Assembly (NCBI GenBank): GCA_934317205.1
Contig: CAKREL010000117.1
Coordinates: 1-5,655 of the forward strand
Origin: an uncultured Eubacterium sp.
GTDB taxonomy: Bacteria > Bacillota > Clostridia > Lachnospirales > Lachnospiraceae
Direction of reading: 5' to 3'
Length of the DNA: 5,655 nucleotides
Of the stretch, positions 4,704 to 5,655 are shown piece by piece. The notes beneath the pieces are model-generated. The model was not told the DNA's origin and searched no databases. It saw only the letters and a list, made by a program, of their open reading frames with translations. How positions within the stretch are numbered: position 1 is the stretch's first letter; each line of letters opens with the position of its first letter. The translations under genes and the position numbers were made by a program.

Positions 4704-5655
4704 ACAACTGCTCCAACAGTCCCTGCAGTCCATCTGTTTCGTAAATCTTCTTATAATAAGCAACTTCATCCTGAATCAGCTGATCGATCACACGCATACC
4801 AAGCAGCTCCACCGGTGCTTTATCATCCGTCATAATATAATCTCCACTGCTGTAAGCCACTGCATTTGCGGAAACCTTTGCCATCAGATTTCGTAAATCT
4901 GAATCTGTCACCTGTGCTGTATTTTTCTGCAATACGTTCATCATATCCACATCATCCGAAGCAAACAATTCCCGGTTTGTGGAACCGTCCACATCTACAG
5001 TATAAACGTTCCCAAACACAGAAGAAATGGTATCAGACAAATACTGATTAATATTGCCCTCTTCGCTGCCGCGCATATTCATATTTACCACCATAACGCC
5101 ATCATCCGTCAGATGCTCTTTTACCATACGGAAAAATTCTTCGGAAGACATCTGAAAGGGGATTGTAATGTCCTGATACGCATCCACCATGATCACATCA
5201 TATTTTTTATCTTCTGCCTGTAAATAAGCACGTCCATCATAAGTTGTCACTTTTACATCATCCGGCAGGGAAAAATATTTTCTTGAAAGATCGGTGATTT
5301 TTTTATCAATCTCTACACCTTCCATCTGCATATCACCAAAATATTTTTTGCACTGTGTCGCATAAGTGCCGGTTCCCATACCAAGGATCAGCATGTTCAT
5401 ATCTTTGGTTGCTTTCTCTGGCACCATCAATGGTGCTGCCATGGCATAATCGTAATACATTCCGGTCAGACCATCTTCCTTCATATAGACGGACTGCACA
5501 CCAAACAATACGTTGGTAGAAAGAACCACCTGCCACTCATTTTCAGACACCTGCAGATAATTGTAAATAGACTCTCCTTCGTAAGTCAGATCTTTCTGCC
5601 AGAATGCGAAAGAATCAGAATAGCCCAATGCACAGCAAAGTCCGAAGATCACACA
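4702..5655 (-). CDS. Spermidine-synthase-fold protein, C-terminal part (5' partial)
   Basis: The frame is open to the right edge (317 residues plus stop). A GTG at 5652 could be read as a start, but it is preceded in frame by a Cys codon and has no visible ribosome binding site, so the gene almost certainly continues. Residues are numbered from that GTG. The first dozen are hydrophobic (IFGLCCALGY), fitting the end of a membrane helix, as in fused membrane/spermidine-synthase proteins. The soluble part is a SAM-binding Rossmann fold: LILGMGTGTYATQ (88-100), GVEID with acidic E114 at the end of strand 2, TYDGRAYL (137-144, D139) and YDVIMVDAYQD (151-161, D157). Aminopropyltransferases usually have an acidic pair ending in Asp-Pro in that last position; here it is AYQD, so true polyamine synthesis is doubtful and the substrate unknown. 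A conserved TDDKAPVELLGM stretch lies at 275-286. The DUF1848 gene follows after 12 bases. Confidence 0.88.
   Translation of the reverse strand, partial: CVIFGLCCALGYSDSFAFWQKDLTYEGESIYNYLQVSENEWQVVLSTNVLFGVQSVYMKEDGLTGMYYDYAMAAPLMVPEKATKDMNMLILGMGTGTYATQCKKYFGDMQMEGVEIDKKITDLSRKYFSLPDDVKVTTYDGRAYLQAEDKKYDVIMVDAYQDITIPFQMSSEEFFRMVKEHLTDDGVMVVNMNMRGSEEGNINQYLSDTISSVFGNVYTVDVDGSTNRELFASDDVDMMNVLQKNTAQVTDSDLRNLMAKVSANAVAYSSGDYIMTDDKAPVELLGMRVIDQLIQDEVAYYKKIYETDGLQGLLEQL

Noticed and set aside
2976..5051. Plus-strand ORFs of 61-125 codons opposite the flavodoxin, DUF1848 and spermidine-synthase-like genes
   Set aside because: Composition rich in Cys, His, Ser and Leu, with no domains, as expected for the reverse complement of real coding sequence.

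Overview
The window is AT-rich and densely coded. Every gene I can support lies on the minus strand. Strong purine-rich ribosome binding sites, low GC and the gene families present (DUF1848, EFR1-type flavodoxin-ferredoxin, a Cys-rich U32-like protein, a membrane-linked spermidine-synthase-like methyltransferase-fold protein, a double YdcZ transporter) point to a strictly anaerobic Clostridia-type Firmicute, most likely a gut Lachnospiraceae relative. That placement is inferred from family recognition, not from a search.

Layout in the direction of transcription (right to left): (1) 5655-4702, C-terminal part of a spermidine-synthase-fold protein whose N-terminus is outside the window; (2) 4689-3754, a DUF1848 protein 12 bases downstream, with a radical-SAM-like cysteine motif near its C-terminus; (3) 3705-3400, a truncated HipA kinase C-terminal fragment, a probable pseudogene, lying in the same reading frame as the DUF1848 gene behind its stop codon; (4) 3363-2578, an EFR1-type protein with a flavodoxin domain and two [4Fe-4S] motifs; (5) 2603-1659, a Cys-rich U32-peptidase-like protein overlapping gene 4, closed by a hairpin terminator at 1581-1639; (6) 1538-594, a ten-helix YdcZ/DMT transporter with its own probable promoter; (7) 527-1, the N-terminal part of a protein with a PD-(D/E)XK-type nuclease signature, probably the front of a larger helicase or ATPase that runs off the left edge.

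Functionally, genes 1 and 2 look like one operon and genes 4 and 5 like a translationally coupled redox pair, with the HipA remnant marking a junction between the two blocks. The least understood part is 2578-1659 with its electron-carrier partner: a low-potential flavin/ferredoxin protein beside a protein with seven clustered cysteines and a U32-like C-terminal signature. I saw no tRNA, rRNA, CRISPR array, insertion sequence or convincing riboswitch. There is no gene-free stretch longer than about 120 bases.
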